Numbered from the stretch's first letter, positions 1 through 8,916 are shown. The stretch: 64,000 nt of DNA from Roseomonas sp. (GCA_031180725.1 JAPSLO010000001.1:372001-436000), one strand, 5' to 3'. A program made the numbers and translations. Notes: generated from the sequence alone by a model not told the origin.

Positions 1-1170
1 CTCGATCCCCTGATGCAGACGCAGTGTGGCGATGGTGCTGGCGGCGGCCGGCGCCCAGGCCAGCACCGCATCCTGCGCGGCCAGCTCCACGCCGAAGCGG
101 AAGGCGCGCACTGCGTCGCGGCTCTGCCTTTCCCGCGGCATGCCGGGGGCGAGGCGCGCTTCCACCACACTTTCGAAGGCGTCCAGCGCGCCGCTCAACG
201 TGACAGTCGCCGGCCGGCTGCGGACCAGCGGATAGGCCAGCCCGATCCCCGCCACGCGCGTCTGCCCCGCATAGCCGATGGCGGCCAGCTCCGATCCGGG
301 CGCGGCCCGCCCCGCGCCGGCCCAGGCGCGCCAGCGCAGGCCGGAACCGCCCAGGAAGGCTTCCTCCGTCACTTGAATGAAGCTCTGGCCGTTGGCGTCG
401 GATTGCAGCGCGGCGAATTCGGTGCGTTCGCCGAAGCGGGTGAAGCTGTTGAGCTGTGCCAGCAGCAGCGCCTGCCAGGCGCCGGTCAGGCGGTAGCCGC
501 GATTGTCCAGGTTCAGGAAGCCGCTCACCGGCCGCCGTGCCAGCCGCACGACCAGTTGCAGCGCGCCCGGCTCGCCCGGCAGGGGGCGCAGCACGCCCTG
601 CGCCGTCAGGCCGGGAATGTCGGAGGCCAGCAGCAGTGCGCGTTCCAGCGCAGCGTGGCGCAGCGGCCTTTCGCCCTGGAGGCCTTGCAGGAAGCGCATG
701 GCCTGGCGCGTCGCGGGGCCGGCCTCACCATCCAGCGTCACCTCGGCGATGAAGCCTTCGGTCACCTGCAGCTGCAGCTCTGCGAAGCCGTCGGGCAGTG
801 GCGCCAGCCGCGCCGCCACGGCGACATAGGGCATGCCGGCGGCGCGATAGGCCTGAAGCACGGCCAGCCGCGCCGTCTCGATCTCGCCGAGGGTCACTGG
901 CCCGCCTTGCAGCGGCGACAGGGCGGCTCTCAGCGTGGCCTGTGGCAGGGCAGTGCTGCCTGTCACGGTGGCACGCGCCAGCGGAACCTGATGGCTCTCC
1001 CCCGGGCCGGTGCGGCGAGCGGGTTCGGGCGGCAGCAGGGCGGGGCCGAGGCGCGGGGGCTCGGCAGGCGCGGTGCGCTCGATCACGCCAGGCTGGGGGG
1101 GCGGCGCCTGCGCCAAGGCAGGGGCGGCCAGCACCAGCCACGCAACGCGCCAAGCGAGGCGAGGGCCCAG
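1..1170 (-). CDS. ShlB/FhaC/HecB-family two-partner secretion transporter (partial, CTG start proposed)
   Basis: The 390 codons run off the left edge, so the C-terminal part of the barrel is missing. Translation gives a signal peptide ending LVLAAPALAQA, a proline-rich linker, a POTRA-like domain (about residues 50-150, with GYRAAG-like and VTEGFI elements), then ShlB/FhaC-type beta-barrel sequence containing GFLNLDNRGYRLTG. Such proteins export a TpsA exoprotein across the outer membrane; the partner would lie off-window. The frame is closed upstream by a TGA, and no ATG, GTG or TTG lies before the signal peptide. A clear AGAAGGAGG sits 9 nt before a CTG at 1170, so CTG is the proposed start. 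An ATC start or a sequencing error is the alternative. The family call is firm and the start is not. Confidence 0.75.
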   Translation of the reverse strand, partial: MGPRLAWRVAWLVLAAPALAQAPPPQPGVIERTAPAEPPRLGPALLPPEPARRTGPGESHQVPLARATVTGSTALPQATLRAALSPLQGGPVTLGEIETARLAVLQAYRAAGMPYVAVAARLAPLPDGFAELQLQVTEGFIAEVTLDGEAGPATRQAMRFLQGLQGERPLRHAALERALLLASDIPGLTAQGVLRPLPGEPGALQLVVRLARRPVSGFLNLDNRGYRLTGAWQALLLAQLNSFTRFGERTEFAALQSDANGQSFIQVTEEAFLGGSGLRWRAWAGAGRAAPGSELAAIGYAGQTRVAGIGLAYPLVRSRPATVTLSGALDAFESVVEARLAPGMPRERQSRDAVRAFRFGVELAAQDAVLAWAPAAASTIATLRLHQGIE

Positions 1171-1419
1171 CGTCCCGATCCTCCTTCTGCATCATGTCCG
1201 GAACTTGCCTTGGCCCCGGCGGCCCTGTTTGCGGCCCGGCCCGGGGTTTCGTCAACCTTGCGTTGTCGCCGGGGCGAGTCTTTCCACCATCCGTGGCTGC
1301 GCACCGCATAGGCATGCCGCCGCTGTGATGCGCAGCCGCTGGGGCGCTAGAGGGAGGCGTCCGGCGCACAAGGCTGGCACGCACGTTGCTGGGCCGGTGG
1401 GCCCTGACCGGAGTGCCGC

Positions 1420-1917
1420 ATGACCGAGCCCCTCACCGCCGGCCTGTTCCATGTTGCGGTGAAGACCAACGACCTAGCCGCTACCGTCGCCTTCTACACG
1501 CGCGTCATCGGGCTGGTGGAGGTGAAACGGCCCGACTTCGGCTATCCGGGCGCCTGGCTCGGCGTGCCACTGCCTGGCGGTCTGGCCATCCTGCATGTCT
1601 ATGCGGGCGGTCCGGCGATGGCGCCGGAAGGGCGTGCGCCGCTGGGCACCGCGGCGATCGACCATGTCTCGCTGGCCTGCCGCGGCTATCACGGCTTCAT
1701 CGCGCGCTTCCAGGCCGCCGGGCTCGACTGGCGTGAATTCCTCGTGCCCGGCACCAGCCTCTGGCAGCTCTTCGTGCACGACCCCTCCGGCGTGCAGTTG
1801 GAACTGACCTTCGATGGCAGCGCCGAGGACGGCCCGCCCCCCGACATGTCCGAGGGCCGCCGCTACGTCGCCGGTGCCAGCTTTCACGACCCCGCCACCT
1901 ATCCGACGCTTCGCTGA
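1420..1917 (+). CDS. VOC-family (glyoxalase/dioxygenase-fold) protein
   Basis: A 165-residue protein with the two betaalphabetabetabeta modules of the vicinal-oxygen-chelate fold. It opens with GLFHVAVKTNDLAATVAFYT, and the second module begins IDHVSLAC and ends HDPSGVQLELTF. Candidate metal ligands are the His of FHVAV, the His of DHVSL and the Glu of QLELTF. VOC members include glyoxalase I, extradiol dioxygenases and isomerases, and the sequence does not say which this is. It lies 4 nt upstream of an ABC-transporter substrate-binding gene on the same strand and is probably cotranscribed with that importer, so it may act on the imported compound. Confidence 0.8.
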   Translation: MTEPLTAGLFHVAVKTNDLAATVAFYTRVIGLVEVKRPDFGYPGAWLGVPLPGGLAILHVYAGGPAMAPEGRAPLGTAAIDHVSLACRGYHGFIARFQAAGLDWREFLVPGTSLWQLFVHDPSGVQLELTFDGSAEDGPPPDMSEGRRYVAGASFHDPATYPTLR

Positions 1918-1921
1918 AGGA

Positions 1922-2896
1922 ATGCCTGCCATGCTGCCGCGCCGCGCGCTGCTGACCGCTTCGCTTGCCCTGCCTTTCGCCGCTCGCGCCCAGGCCATGG
2001 AGCGCGTGCGGGTGGCGGTGTTCAACGTCTCCTCCGCGCTGCCCTACTACGTGGCGGCCGAGCACGGTTTCTTCGCCGCGGAAGGGATCGAGGCGGTGGC
2101 GACGCCCTTGCAGACCGCGCCGCTGATGGTGCAGGCGATGGTCGCCGGCGATGCGGAGGTCGCGTCCAACCTGGTGACTCTGGAAGGCGCCAACATCAAT
2201 GCGCGGCGCGCCAATACCGCGTTTTATATCGCGCTGAACGGCCAGAACCGGCAGTACCAGATGGAGCAGTTCATCGTCCGCCCGGGCAGCACCGCGCAAT
2301 CCATCCGCGACCTGAAGGGCGCGCGCATCCTCTCCGCGCCGGGGCCCGCCAATATCAGCGCTGCACGCGCCGTGCTGGCCGCAAACGGGTTGCAGGAGGG
2401 CCGCGACTACACCATCCAGGAACAGCAGATGGGCGTGCATGTTGGCGCGTTGCAGGCCGGCACCTTTGATGCCGCCTATACGCTGGAACCCGTAGCGACC
2501 ATCGCCGAACGCGCCGGCGCCGCGCGCCGGCTGGAGGCCGGCGTGATCGCCACCCATCTGCTCGGCCGCCAGGGCGCCCAGGCCTGGGCGGCGGGCTGCG
2601 CGCTGACCGGCAAGTTCCTCACGGAAAAGCCGGTCGTGGCGCAGCGCTTCGCCAATGCCTGGCGCAAGGCCTGCGAGGTGATCCGCCAGGATTCCGCCAG
2701 CGTGCGCCCGCTGCTGGTGCAGCACATGCAGACCTCGGCCGAACTGGCGCCGACGATCCCGCTGGTGAACTTCGTAATGGTGAAGGAGATGTCCCCCGCC
2801 GATGTCGCCGACTTCCAGAAGTTCGTGGACCTGGCGGTGCAGCAGGGCGTGGTGCGCGACGCCATCCAAGTGAACAGCTTCCTGCGCGCGCTGTGA
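1922..2896 (+). CDS. NitT/TauT-type ABC transporter substrate-binding protein (system 1)
   Basis: A 324-residue periplasmic binding protein with an RR-containing signal peptide (MLPRRALLTASLALPFAARAQA). The mature part has the SsuA/THI5/NMT1 pattern: VAVFNVSSALPYYVAAEHGFFAAEGI near the N-terminus, DLKGARILSAPG in the middle, and a FDAAYTLEP ligand-site-like segment. The start was placed at the ATG after a short spacer following the VOC gene; a second ATG lies three codons later. The stop overlaps the GTG start of the ATPase by 4 nt, so translational coupling is likely. The family imports sulfonates, nitrate, aromatic acids or pyrimidine precursors. The ligand here is unknown. Confidence 0.88.
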   Translation: MPAMLPRRALLTASLALPFAARAQAMERVRVAVFNVSSALPYYVAAEHGFFAAEGIEAVATPLQTAPLMVQAMVAGDAEVASNLVTLEGANINARRANTAFYIALNGQNRQYQMEQFIVRPGSTAQSIRDLKGARILSAPGPANISAARAVLAANGLQEGRDYTIQEQQMGVHVGALQAGTFDAAYTLEPVATIAERAGAARRLEAGVIATHLLGRQGAQAWAAGCALTGKFLTEKPVVAQRFANAWRKACEVIRQDSASVRPLLVQHMQTSAELAPTIPLVNFVMVKEMSPADVADFQKFVDLAVQQGVVRDAIQVNSFLRAL

Positions 2897-3663
2897 AGCT
2901 TCCTCCCAGAGAGGCCGCGATCTCCATCCGCGGCCTCCGCAAATCCTTTGGCGGGCAGCCCGTGTATTCGGGTTTCGATCTGGACGTGAGGCGCGGCGAC
3001 ATCCTGGCCGTCTTCGGCCCGAATGGCTGCGGCAAGTCCACCCTGATCAACATGGCCGCCGGCCTGCTGCCCAAGGATGGCGGCGAGATCCTGTACGACG
3101 AGCGCGAGGTGCAGGATGTGCGCGTCGGTTATGTCTTCCAGAACTACCGCGAGGCCCTGTTCCCCTGGCGTCGCGCGGCGGAGAATATCCGCTACCCGCT
3201 GCGCCTGATGGGGCTGAAGCGCGCCGAGATCGAAGCGCGGGTGGAGAAGCTCGCCGCGCAGTTCCGCGTGCGCTTCGACCTGAATCGTTACCCCTATGAG
3301 CTCTCCGGCGGCCAGCAGCAGCTTGTCTCCATCATGCGGGCTCTGGCGGTGCAGCCGGAGGTGCTGTTCCTGGACGAGCCCTTCTCGGCGCTGGACTACG
3401 AGACCACACTGTCGCTGCGCAGCCTGCTGCAGGACGTGCTGAAGGAGATGCGCGTGACCACCGTGCTGGTCAGCCACGACCTGGAGGAAAGCATCGTGTT
3501 GGCCGACCGCCTGCTGATGCTGCGCCGCCGCCCGACCTCGGTCGCCGATGACGTGCCGGTGCCGCTGGCTTGGCCGCGCGATGCGGCGACGCTCTCGGCG
3601 CCCGATTTCATCGCCATCAAGGCGCGCTGCCTGGATGTCTTCCAGCAGGCGGTGGCGGCATGA
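2893..3663 (+). CDS. NitT/TauT-type ABC transporter ATP-binding protein (system 1)
   Basis: A 256-residue ABC ATPase. Walker A is FGPNGCGKST, the Q-loop region is VFQNYREALFPW, the signature is LSGGQQQ, Walker B is VLFLDEPFSALD, and the switch His is in VSHDLEES. All catalytic elements are intact. The start is a GTG lying inside the stop of the binding-protein gene (GTGA). The stop in turn overlaps the permease ATG (ATGA), so three genes form one tightly coupled unit. The protein powers import through the permease at 3660-4409. Confidence 0.9.
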   Translation: MKLPPREAAISIRGLRKSFGGQPVYSGFDLDVRRGDILAVFGPNGCGKSTLINMAAGLLPKDGGEILYDEREVQDVRVGYVFQNYREALFPWRRAAENIRYPLRLMGLKRAEIEARVEKLAAQFRVRFDLNRYPYELSGGQQQLVSIMRALAVQPEVLFLDEPFSALDYETTLSLRSLLQDVLKEMRVTTVLVSHDLEESIVLADRLLMLRRRPTSVADDVPVPLAWPRDAATLSAPDFIAIKARCLDVFQQAVAA

Positions 3664-4409
3664 AGGCGGTGGTGGCGCCGCTAGCCGGCGCGCTGGGCTT
3701 CGTGCTGCTGTGGCAGTTGGCGGTCTGGCTGCAGGTGGCGGACCCCGTGCTGCTGCCGGCGCCGCTGGAGACGTTTCGGGACACCTGGCGGGCCTTCACC
3801 ACGGGAACCCTGGGCTTCGACTTGTGGCGGACGGTGCAGCGCACGGCGCTGTCCTTCGTCATTGCCACCCTCATCGGCGTACCCCTGGGCGTGGCGCTGG
3901 GGGCGAAGGAACGCATCTACCGGGCGGTGGAATTCGTGGTGGACTTCTTCCGCTCCACCCCTGCTTCCGCGCTGTTCCCGCTGTTCCTGATCCTGTTCGG
4001 CCCGGGCGAGGGCACGAAGGTGGCCGTGGCCGCCTTCGGCGCCGCGCTGGTCATCCTGTTCAACGCCGCCTATGGCGTGATGAATGCCCGCCGCACCCGC
4101 GTGCTGGCGGCGCGCATCATGGGGGCGGGGCAGGGGCGCATCCTGTTCGACGTGCTGGTTTGGGAAGCCCTGCCGCAGATCCTGGTCGGGATGCGCGGCG
4201 GCGTCTCGCTCGCCCTGGTCATCGTGGTGGTGGCGGAGATGTTCATCGGCTCCACCGACGGGCTGGGTCACATCGTCATCAACGCGCAGATGCTGTTCGA
4301 AAGCGGGTTGATGTATGGCGTGATCTTTGTCGCCGGCGCGCTGGGCTATGCGCTGAACCTGCTTTTCCTGGTGATGGAGAAACGCTTTGTGCACTGGGCG
4401 GGCAAGTAG
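3660..4409 (+). CDS. NitT/TauT-type ABC transporter permease (system 1)
   Basis: A 249-residue inner-membrane permease with about six hydrophobic segments and the BPD_transp_1 fold. The EAA-type cytoplasmic loop for contact with the ATPase is in ARIMGAGQGRILFDVLVWEALPQIL (approximately residues 155-180). The start is the ATG overlapping the ATPase stop; a longer in-frame reading extends back into the ATPase gene and is unlikely. This is the last gene of system 1. It is followed 18 nt later by a convergent FAD monooxygenase gene. Confidence 0.88.
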   Translation: MKAVVAPLAGALGFVLLWQLAVWLQVADPVLLPAPLETFRDTWRAFTTGTLGFDLWRTVQRTALSFVIATLIGVPLGVALGAKERIYRAVEFVVDFFRSTPASALFPLFLILFGPGEGTKVAVAAFGAALVILFNAAYGVMNARRTRVLAARIMGAGQGRILFDVLVWEALPQILVGMRGGVSLALVIVVVAEMFIGSTDGLGHIVINAQMLFESGLMYGVIFVAGALGYALNLLFLVMEKRFVHWAGK

Positions 4410-4427
4410 CCCGCCGCGACGGAAGAC

Positions 4428-5579
4428 CTACTCGACCTCCGTATAGGTCTTCCGCAGTTTCGCCAGGAAGTCCGCCTCCATCTTCCTCTTCGTTCCCTCG
4501 ACCACATCCACGCCCGGGATCAGCGTATCGGAGGCTTCCAGCGAGAACTGCCGGACAAATTCCACCCTTTCGTCGCGCAGCCGCGCCACCTCTGCAATCG
4601 TGCCGCCGCGCCGCAGCACATGCGCGGCCACCACGCCGCATTCCACGGCCTGGGTCGCGCCCTGGCCCAGCGTCGGCACCATCGCCTGCGCTGCATCGCC
4701 CAGGAACAGGGCGCGACCGCTGGGATCGTGGCGCAGCAGCGGCGCGGTGGCGGAACGCGCCCAGTGGATGTCGGCGAGCTGCGCCTCGATCCTGTCCAGC
4801 ATCCAGGCGACGGCGGGGCAGGGCGGCCCGTTCTTCGGCGAGTAGAGCGCGCGCTGCGCCTCGGCGGTCTTCATCCCCTCCGGGATGCGGTCGCCATCCG
4901 GAAGCGGGAAGGTGCCGGCGATATAGACCGCGCCGCCCGGCACGCGGAAGGACAGCAGCCGCGCATTGCCGTGGAACCACTGGCCGTAATCGTCATAGGG
5001 GCAGTCCGCTGCATCTGTGACCAGCAGGCGCCAGATGCAGACGCCCAGCAGTGTGCTGGGTGGCTCGCCGCAGGTCAGGGCACGCAGCCGGCTGTAGCGG
5101 CCATCGGCGCCCACCAGCAGGTCGAAGGCGCCATCCCGCACCACGCCGTCGGCGGTGCGGAACACCGGCACCAGGCGGCCGGCGGCATCCTCCTCCAGCG
5201 CCTCCAGCGCATGCCCATGGCGCGTGCGGTCTGCCGCGGGCGCGCGCAGCAGCCGGTACAGCTCCGACCAGCGGATGCGCAGGCCCGGCTCCTCCGCCAC
5301 CGTCGCCAGGTTCAGATCGAACAGCCGCGTGCCATCCGTCAGGTCCACGAACCAGCGCCGCCATTCCAGCGATGCCGCGCGCAGCGCCGCGTGACGCGCC
5401 GGCATGTGCAGGCGCAGCGCCTTCAGCGCATTGGGCCCGATATTCAGCCCCGTGCCAGCCTCCGCATGTTCGCCGGCCGCAACACGCTCATAGGCCGCAA
5501 CCTGAACGCCCGGCGCCTCCAGAAGGGCTTCCGCCAACAGGCTGCCCGCCACGCCGGTGCCGATGATGCCAATCCGCAT
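4428..5579 (-). CDS. FAD-dependent monooxygenase (PHBH/UbiH fold)
   Basis: A 383-residue group-A flavin monooxygenase. The dinucleotide motif is GTGVAG at residues 7-12. A DG-type motif is seen in LVGADGRYSRLR (near residue 165), and the FAD-ribityl GD motif in LFLGDAAQAMVPTLGQG (residues 291-307). There is no membrane segment. The start was moved to the Met directly before RIGIIGTG, because the longer reading adds 25 residues that do not fit the fold. These enzymes hydroxylate aromatic or heteroaromatic rings using NAD(P)H and O2. It is divergently placed 68 nt from the ring-opening amidohydrolase, which suggests a role in the same ring-degradation pathway (inference). Confidence 0.85.
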   Translation of the reverse strand: MRIGIIGTGVAGSLLAEALLEAPGVQVAAYERVAAGEHAEAGTGLNIGPNALKALRLHMPARHAALRAASLEWRRWFVDLTDGTRLFDLNLATVAEEPGLRIRWSELYRLLRAPAADRTRHGHALEALEEDAAGRLVPVFRTADGVVRDGAFDLLVGADGRYSRLRALTCGEPPSTLLGVCIWRLLVTDAADCPYDDYGQWFHGNARLLSFRVPGGAVYIAGTFPLPDGDRIPEGMKTAEAQRALYSPKNGPPCPAVAWMLDRIEAQLADIHWARSATAPLLRHDPSGRALFLGDAAQAMVPTLGQGATQAVECGVVAAHVLRRGGTIAEVARLRDERVEFVRQFSLEASDTLIPGVDVVEGTKRKMEADFLAKLRKTYTEVE

Positions 5580-5647
5580 GAATCCGATCCGAAAATCCTC
5601 GCCGTGCGGGCGTGCAAGCGCCGCGCCAGCCGCACTATGCTGCCGCG

Positions 5648-6697
5648 ATGCCACGCCTTGCCATCCACCGCCTCTCCATGGACCATCCGGGCGACCTGTC
5701 CGAACTCGCCGCGCTGATCGCCGCGGGCAGGGTGCGTGCGGGTGACATCCGCGCGGTGATCGGCAAGACCGAAGGCAATGGCGGGTTAAACGACTTCACC
5801 CGCGGCTATTTCACCCAGTCGCTGATGCTGCTGCTGGCCAGCCAAATGGGCGAGACGCCTGCGGAACTCGCTGCCCGCATCCCCTGCGTGCTCTCGGGCG
5901 GCACGGAAGGCGCACTGAGCCCGCACTACATGGTGTTCAGCGTCAGCGACGATCCCGCCCCTGGCCAGCGCGGCCTGGCGCTGGGTACCGCCTTCTCGCC
6001 GGTCACGCCGGCGCGGGATATCGGCCGGGCCGCGCAGATCCGCGCTGTAGTGGCGGCCGTGCAGGCCGCCGTGGCGGGTGCTGGCATCGCGCGGGTGGAG
6101 GACGTGGCCTTGGTGCAGGTAAAGGCCCCTGCGCCGCCCGTGCCCGATCCGGCCGCGCGCAGCACGGATGCGAAGGTGCTGATGACGCTTTCCCGTGCTG
6201 CGGCGGCCGTCGGCGTGGGCGTGGCGCTGGGCGACATTCCGGCGGACAAGGCCACGGAGGCGGCGCTGCTCTCGGATTTCTCGCTGTTCTCCAGCCGCGT
6301 CTCCATCTCCTCCGGCATCGAGGTGACCTGCAATGAGGTGGTGGTCTTCGGCCGTGCCAGCGGCTGGGCCGAGGGTATTACCGCCGGCGTCGCACCGATG
6401 ACCGACCTGCTGGACCTGGCCGGCGTGCAGGCCGCCTTTGCCGCCGCGCCTGGCGAGGTGCTGGGCGTGATCGCGAAGGGCGAGCCGGACCGCAGCGGCG
6501 CCATCCGCGGTCATCGCCACACCATGCTGGGCGACACGGATCTCGACGCGCAGCGCCATCTGCGCGGCGCGCTGGGCGCCATCGTGGCGGCGGTGGCCGG
6601 CGATGGCCGCGTCTTCGTCAGCGGCGGGGCGGAACACCAGGGGCCGCCCGGCGGCGGCCTGGTCTGCGTCTTCGCACGGCGGCGCGACACCGCCTGA
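5648..6697 (+). CDS. Ring-opening amidohydrolase, cyanuric acid hydrolase/barbiturase family
   Basis: A 349-residue protein of the AtzD/TrzD/barbiturase family, a fold with three repeated domains and three Ser-Lys pairs. The hallmark IGKTEGNGG (K40) and LSGGTEG (S83) are present in domain 1. Candidate pairs in the other domains are K159 with S221/S222 (SISSGIEVTCNE), and K277 with S325 (VFVSGGAEHQGPPGG). The family hydrolyses cyanuric acid to carboxybiuret or barbituric acid to ureidomalonate. The two activities cannot be told apart by eye. The start is the ATG before PRLAIHRL. Neighbours include a flavin monooxygenase, a TetR regulator and, 13 kb away, a split allophanate hydrolase, the enzyme that finishes triazine nitrogen release. 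Confidence 0.88.
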   Translation: MPRLAIHRLSMDHPGDLSELAALIAAGRVRAGDIRAVIGKTEGNGGLNDFTRGYFTQSLMLLLASQMGETPAELAARIPCVLSGGTEGALSPHYMVFSVSDDPAPGQRGLALGTAFSPVTPARDIGRAAQIRAVVAAVQAAVAGAGIARVEDVALVQVKAPAPPVPDPAARSTDAKVLMTLSRAAAAVGVGVALGDIPADKATEAALLSDFSLFSSRVSISSGIEVTCNEVVVFGRASGWAEGITAGVAPMTDLLDLAGVQAAFAAAPGEVLGVIAKGEPDRSGAIRGHRHTMLGDTDLDAQRHLRGALGAIVAAVAGDGRVFVSGGAEHQGPPGGGLVCVFARRRDTA

Positions 6698-6704
6698 CCG
6701 CGCT

Positions 6705-7352
6705 CTATTCCGCCGGGGGCCGCCTAGCCGCTGCCAGCAGGGCACCGGCGGCCCAGCGCAGCGTCTCCAGCGCCTCGGCATCGTCCAGGCGGCAGACATC
6801 CTTCATCACCACCAGCGCCTCCACCCCCATGGTCAGGGCGAGCGCGGCGCGCAGGCGGCGCCACTCCGCCTCCTTCAGCTCGGCGCGGAGCGGTGCCAGC
6901 GCGGCGTCCAGCCAGCGCATGCGCCGTCCCTCGCGCACCACGGGCGCCTCTTCGCCGGTGCGCCGCTCCTCGAACCAGGTGTCCAGGAAACCGCGCAGCG
7001 CGGTGCGCATCGCCGGCTGCTCGGCAAAGACGACGGGGTTGAAGGCGTCAACCAGGCGCAGCAGGCGCTGTTCCGCCGTGCCGTCCCGCAGCCCGGCCAC
7101 CACCGCCTCCACCGGCGCCACGGCCGGGGCAAGGGAGGCGATCTCCATCAGCAGCAGGTCCTGGCTGGGGAAATAGCGATAGGCGGTGGTGCGGGAGACG
7201 CGCGCATGTTCCGCGGCTTCCGCCACGGTTGGCGGCACGCCGTTCCGCCGCAGCAACTCGGCCGCGGCGGAGACGAGCGCCGCGCGGGTGCGCGCCTTCT
7301 GATTGGCGCGGGGATCGGGGGCGGTGATTTCCGCTTGACCTGGCATCGACAT
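6705..7352 (-). CDS. TetR-family transcriptional regulator
   Basis: About 215 residues. The N-terminal helix-turn-helix contains ALVSAAAELLRRNG, followed by PPTVAEAAEHARVSRTTAYRYFPSQDLLL, the classic TetR DNA-binding signature. The helical ligand-binding domain follows and has no recognised ligand motif. The start is uncertain: ATG at 7352 or 7346 are preferred, because further upstream in-frame residues precede the usual TetR N-terminus. The gene is divergent from the SnoaL-like gene at 7429, with a 76-nt gap where an operator would be expected. Its stop lies 7 nt from the convergent amidohydrolase stop. Confidence 0.88.
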   Translation of the reverse strand: MSMPGQAEITAPDPRANQKARTRAALVSAAAELLRRNGVPPTVAEAAEHARVSRTTAYRYFPSQDLLLMEIASLAPAVAPVEAVVAGLRDGTAEQRLLRLVDAFNPVVFAEQPAMRTALRGFLDTWFEERRTGEEAPVVREGRRMRWLDAALAPLRAELKEAEWRRLRAALALTMGVEALVVMKDVCRLDDAEALETLRWAAGALLAAARRPPAE

Positions 7353-7428
7353 GCCGTCACGGTATTCCAGTCCCACGAAGGGATGCAAGTCCCGCCTGCT
7401 AACAACCAACGCAAAGGAGGAGGAGAAA

Positions 7429-7878
7429 ATGTCCAGCGCCGAAGCCCCCGCACGGCTGACACGCGCCGAGATGGACCGGTTGATGGAGGAGCATTTCGGC
7501 TACGAGGCCACCGATAACGTCCAGGGCGTGCTCGGCAGCATGACTCCGGATGCCGAGCACGAGATCATCCCGTCGCCCTTCGGCCGGCTGAAGGGCCAGG
7601 CGCAGATCGCCCCGATGTATGAACAGCTCTTCCGCGACCTGAAGGGGGAGGATGTCACCCCGGTCCGCCGGCTGTATGGCGAGGATTTCGTGGTGGACGA
7701 GACGATCTGGCACGGCCAGGTGGTGGATGGCCGGCCCTTCCTCTGCGATGGCTACAGCGGAAAGGTCAGCTTCCGCCTGCTGCACATCTTCGAGTTCCGC
7801 GATGGTCGCATCGCGCGGGAGAATGTGTGGTGCGACCTGGGCGCCATCCAGCGGCAGTTGGGCTGCAAGCCGGCCTGA
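7429..7878 (+). CDS. SnoaL-like / NTF2-fold protein
   Basis: A 149-residue protein of the nuclear-transport-factor-2/SnoaL-like type: an N-terminal helix pair (RAEMDRLMEEHFGYEATDN), a curved sheet, and a final strand set ending IFEFRDGRIARENVWCDLGAIQRQLG. A very strong GGAGGAGG lies 6 nt before this ATG and fixes the start over a longer in-frame reading. The fold is used by small polyketide cyclases, dehydratases and stress-related proteins, and the substrate is unknown. It stands divergent to the TetR gene, which probably regulates it. Confidence 0.8.
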   Translation: MSSAEAPARLTRAEMDRLMEEHFGYEATDNVQGVLGSMTPDAEHEIIPSPFGRLKGQAQIAPMYEQLFRDLKGEDVTPVRRLYGEDFVVDETIWHGQVVDGRPFLCDGYSGKVSFRLLHIFEFRDGRIARENVWCDLGAIQRQLGCKPA

Positions 7879-7893
7879 AGGCGGCCGGCGCGA

Positions 7894-7919
7894 ATGGGGA
7901 CCGCATGCGCGGTCCCCAT
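7894..7919. terminator. Bidirectional hairpin between convergent genes
   Basis: A perfect 11-bp stem (ATGGGGACCGC / GCGGTCCCCAT) with a 4-nt ATGC loop. It sits in the 48-nt gap between the convergent stops of the SnoaL-like gene (7878) and the system 2 binding-protein gene (7927). No long T-run follows on either side, so termination in both directions is an inference from stem strength and position. Confidence 0.65.
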
Positions 7920-7926
7920 CGTCAGG

Positions 7927-8916
7927 TCAGCGGATCGCGTCCACCACGGCGTGGGTCCAGGCGTTGGTCGGCGCGCGGGTGATCACCGGGCTGTCGCCGC
8001 CCGAGGACAGCAGGGTCTGCACCGTGCGCTCGAAATCCGCCGGATCCAGGCGGCCATTGCCGGTGTCCAGCAGGCGCGCGACCTCAGCCATCATGCGGCG
8101 CTGATGGTTCATGGTCTGGGCTCCGGAGGCATCATTGTCCAGCACGATCTGCGCCGCCTGGTCCGGGTTCTGCCGCGCCCAGTCCCAGCCCTGCATTGAA
8201 GCGCGCACGAAGCGCGCCATGCGTTGGACGAAGGCGGCATCGCTCAGCCGGTTCTCCAGCACGTATAGCCCGTCCTCCAGCGTGGAGACGCCCTGTTCCT
8301 CATAGCGGAAGACGGTGAGCTGCTCCGGCCGGAAGCCGCCATCGATGACCTGCCAGTATTCATTGTAGGTCATGGTGGAAACGCAATCGGCCTGGCGCTG
8401 CAGCAGCGGGTCCACATTGAAGCCCTGGCGCAGCACGCGCACGCCTTGCTGACTGCCATCCGTGCGGTAGCCGAGGCGCGACATCCAGGCGAGGAACGGA
8501 TACTCGTTGCCCGAGAACCAGACACCGAGCGTGCGGCCGCGCAGATCCTGCGGCGTGCGGATGCCAGTCTCCGCACGGCAGGTCAGCATCATGCCGGACC
8601 GCTTGAAGGGCTGGGCGATGTTCACAAGCGGCACGCCGCGTTCGCGGCTGGCGAGCGCCGCGGGCATCCATTCCACGATCACGTCGGCGCGGTTACCGGC
8701 GATGACCTGCGGCGACGCGATGTCCGGCCCGCCCGGGTTGATGCGTACATCCAGCCCGGCCTGGCGATAGAAGCCGCGCGCCTGCGCCACGTAGTAGCCA
8801 GCGAACTGCGCCTGCGTGACCCATTTGAGCTGCAGGGTAACGCGTTCCTGCGCCTTCGCCTGCACGGCGCCTGCCATCACCCCGAGCGCGACCAGCGCCC
8901 CCAGCCAACGCTTCAT
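7927..8916 (-). CDS. ABC transporter substrate-binding protein, NMT1/THI5-like (system 2)
   Basis: A 329-residue binding protein with the signal peptide MKRWLGALVALGVMAGAVQAKA. The mature protein begins QERVTLQLKWVTQAQFAGYYVAQARGFY, the pattern of the THI5/NMT1-like family (ThiY-like pyrimidine-precursor and related binders). It continues with SPQVIAGNRADVIVEWMPAAL. The ATG has a GGGAG seven nucleotides upstream, and a longer in-frame extension was discarded. It is the last gene of a seven-gene minus-strand run that starts with the molybdenum hydroxylase subunits. Its ligand is unknown, but resemblance to pyrimidine-precursor binders fits a nitrogen-heterocycle theme. Confidence 0.87.
   Translation of the reverse strand: MKRWLGALVALGVMAGAVQAKAQERVTLQLKWVTQAQFAGYYVAQARGFYRQAGLDVRINPGGPDIASPQVIAGNRADVIVEWMPAALASRERGVPLVNIAQPFKRSGMMLTCRAETGIRTPQDLRGRTLGVWFSGNEYPFLAWMSRLGYRTDGSQQGVRVLRQGFNVDPLLQRQADCVSTMTYNEYWQVIDGGFRPEQLTVFRYEEQGVSTLEDGLYVLENRLSDAAFVQRMARFVRASMQGWDWARQNPDQAAQIVLDNDASGAQTMNHQRRMMAEVARLLDTGNGRLDPADFERTVQTLLSSGGDSPVITRAPTNAWTHAVVDAIR

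Noticed and set aside
13-1311. A 432-codon plus-strand open frame at the left edge
   Set aside because: The minus strand encodes a recognisable FhaC/ShlB protein there. The plus product is compositionally odd and matches no family.
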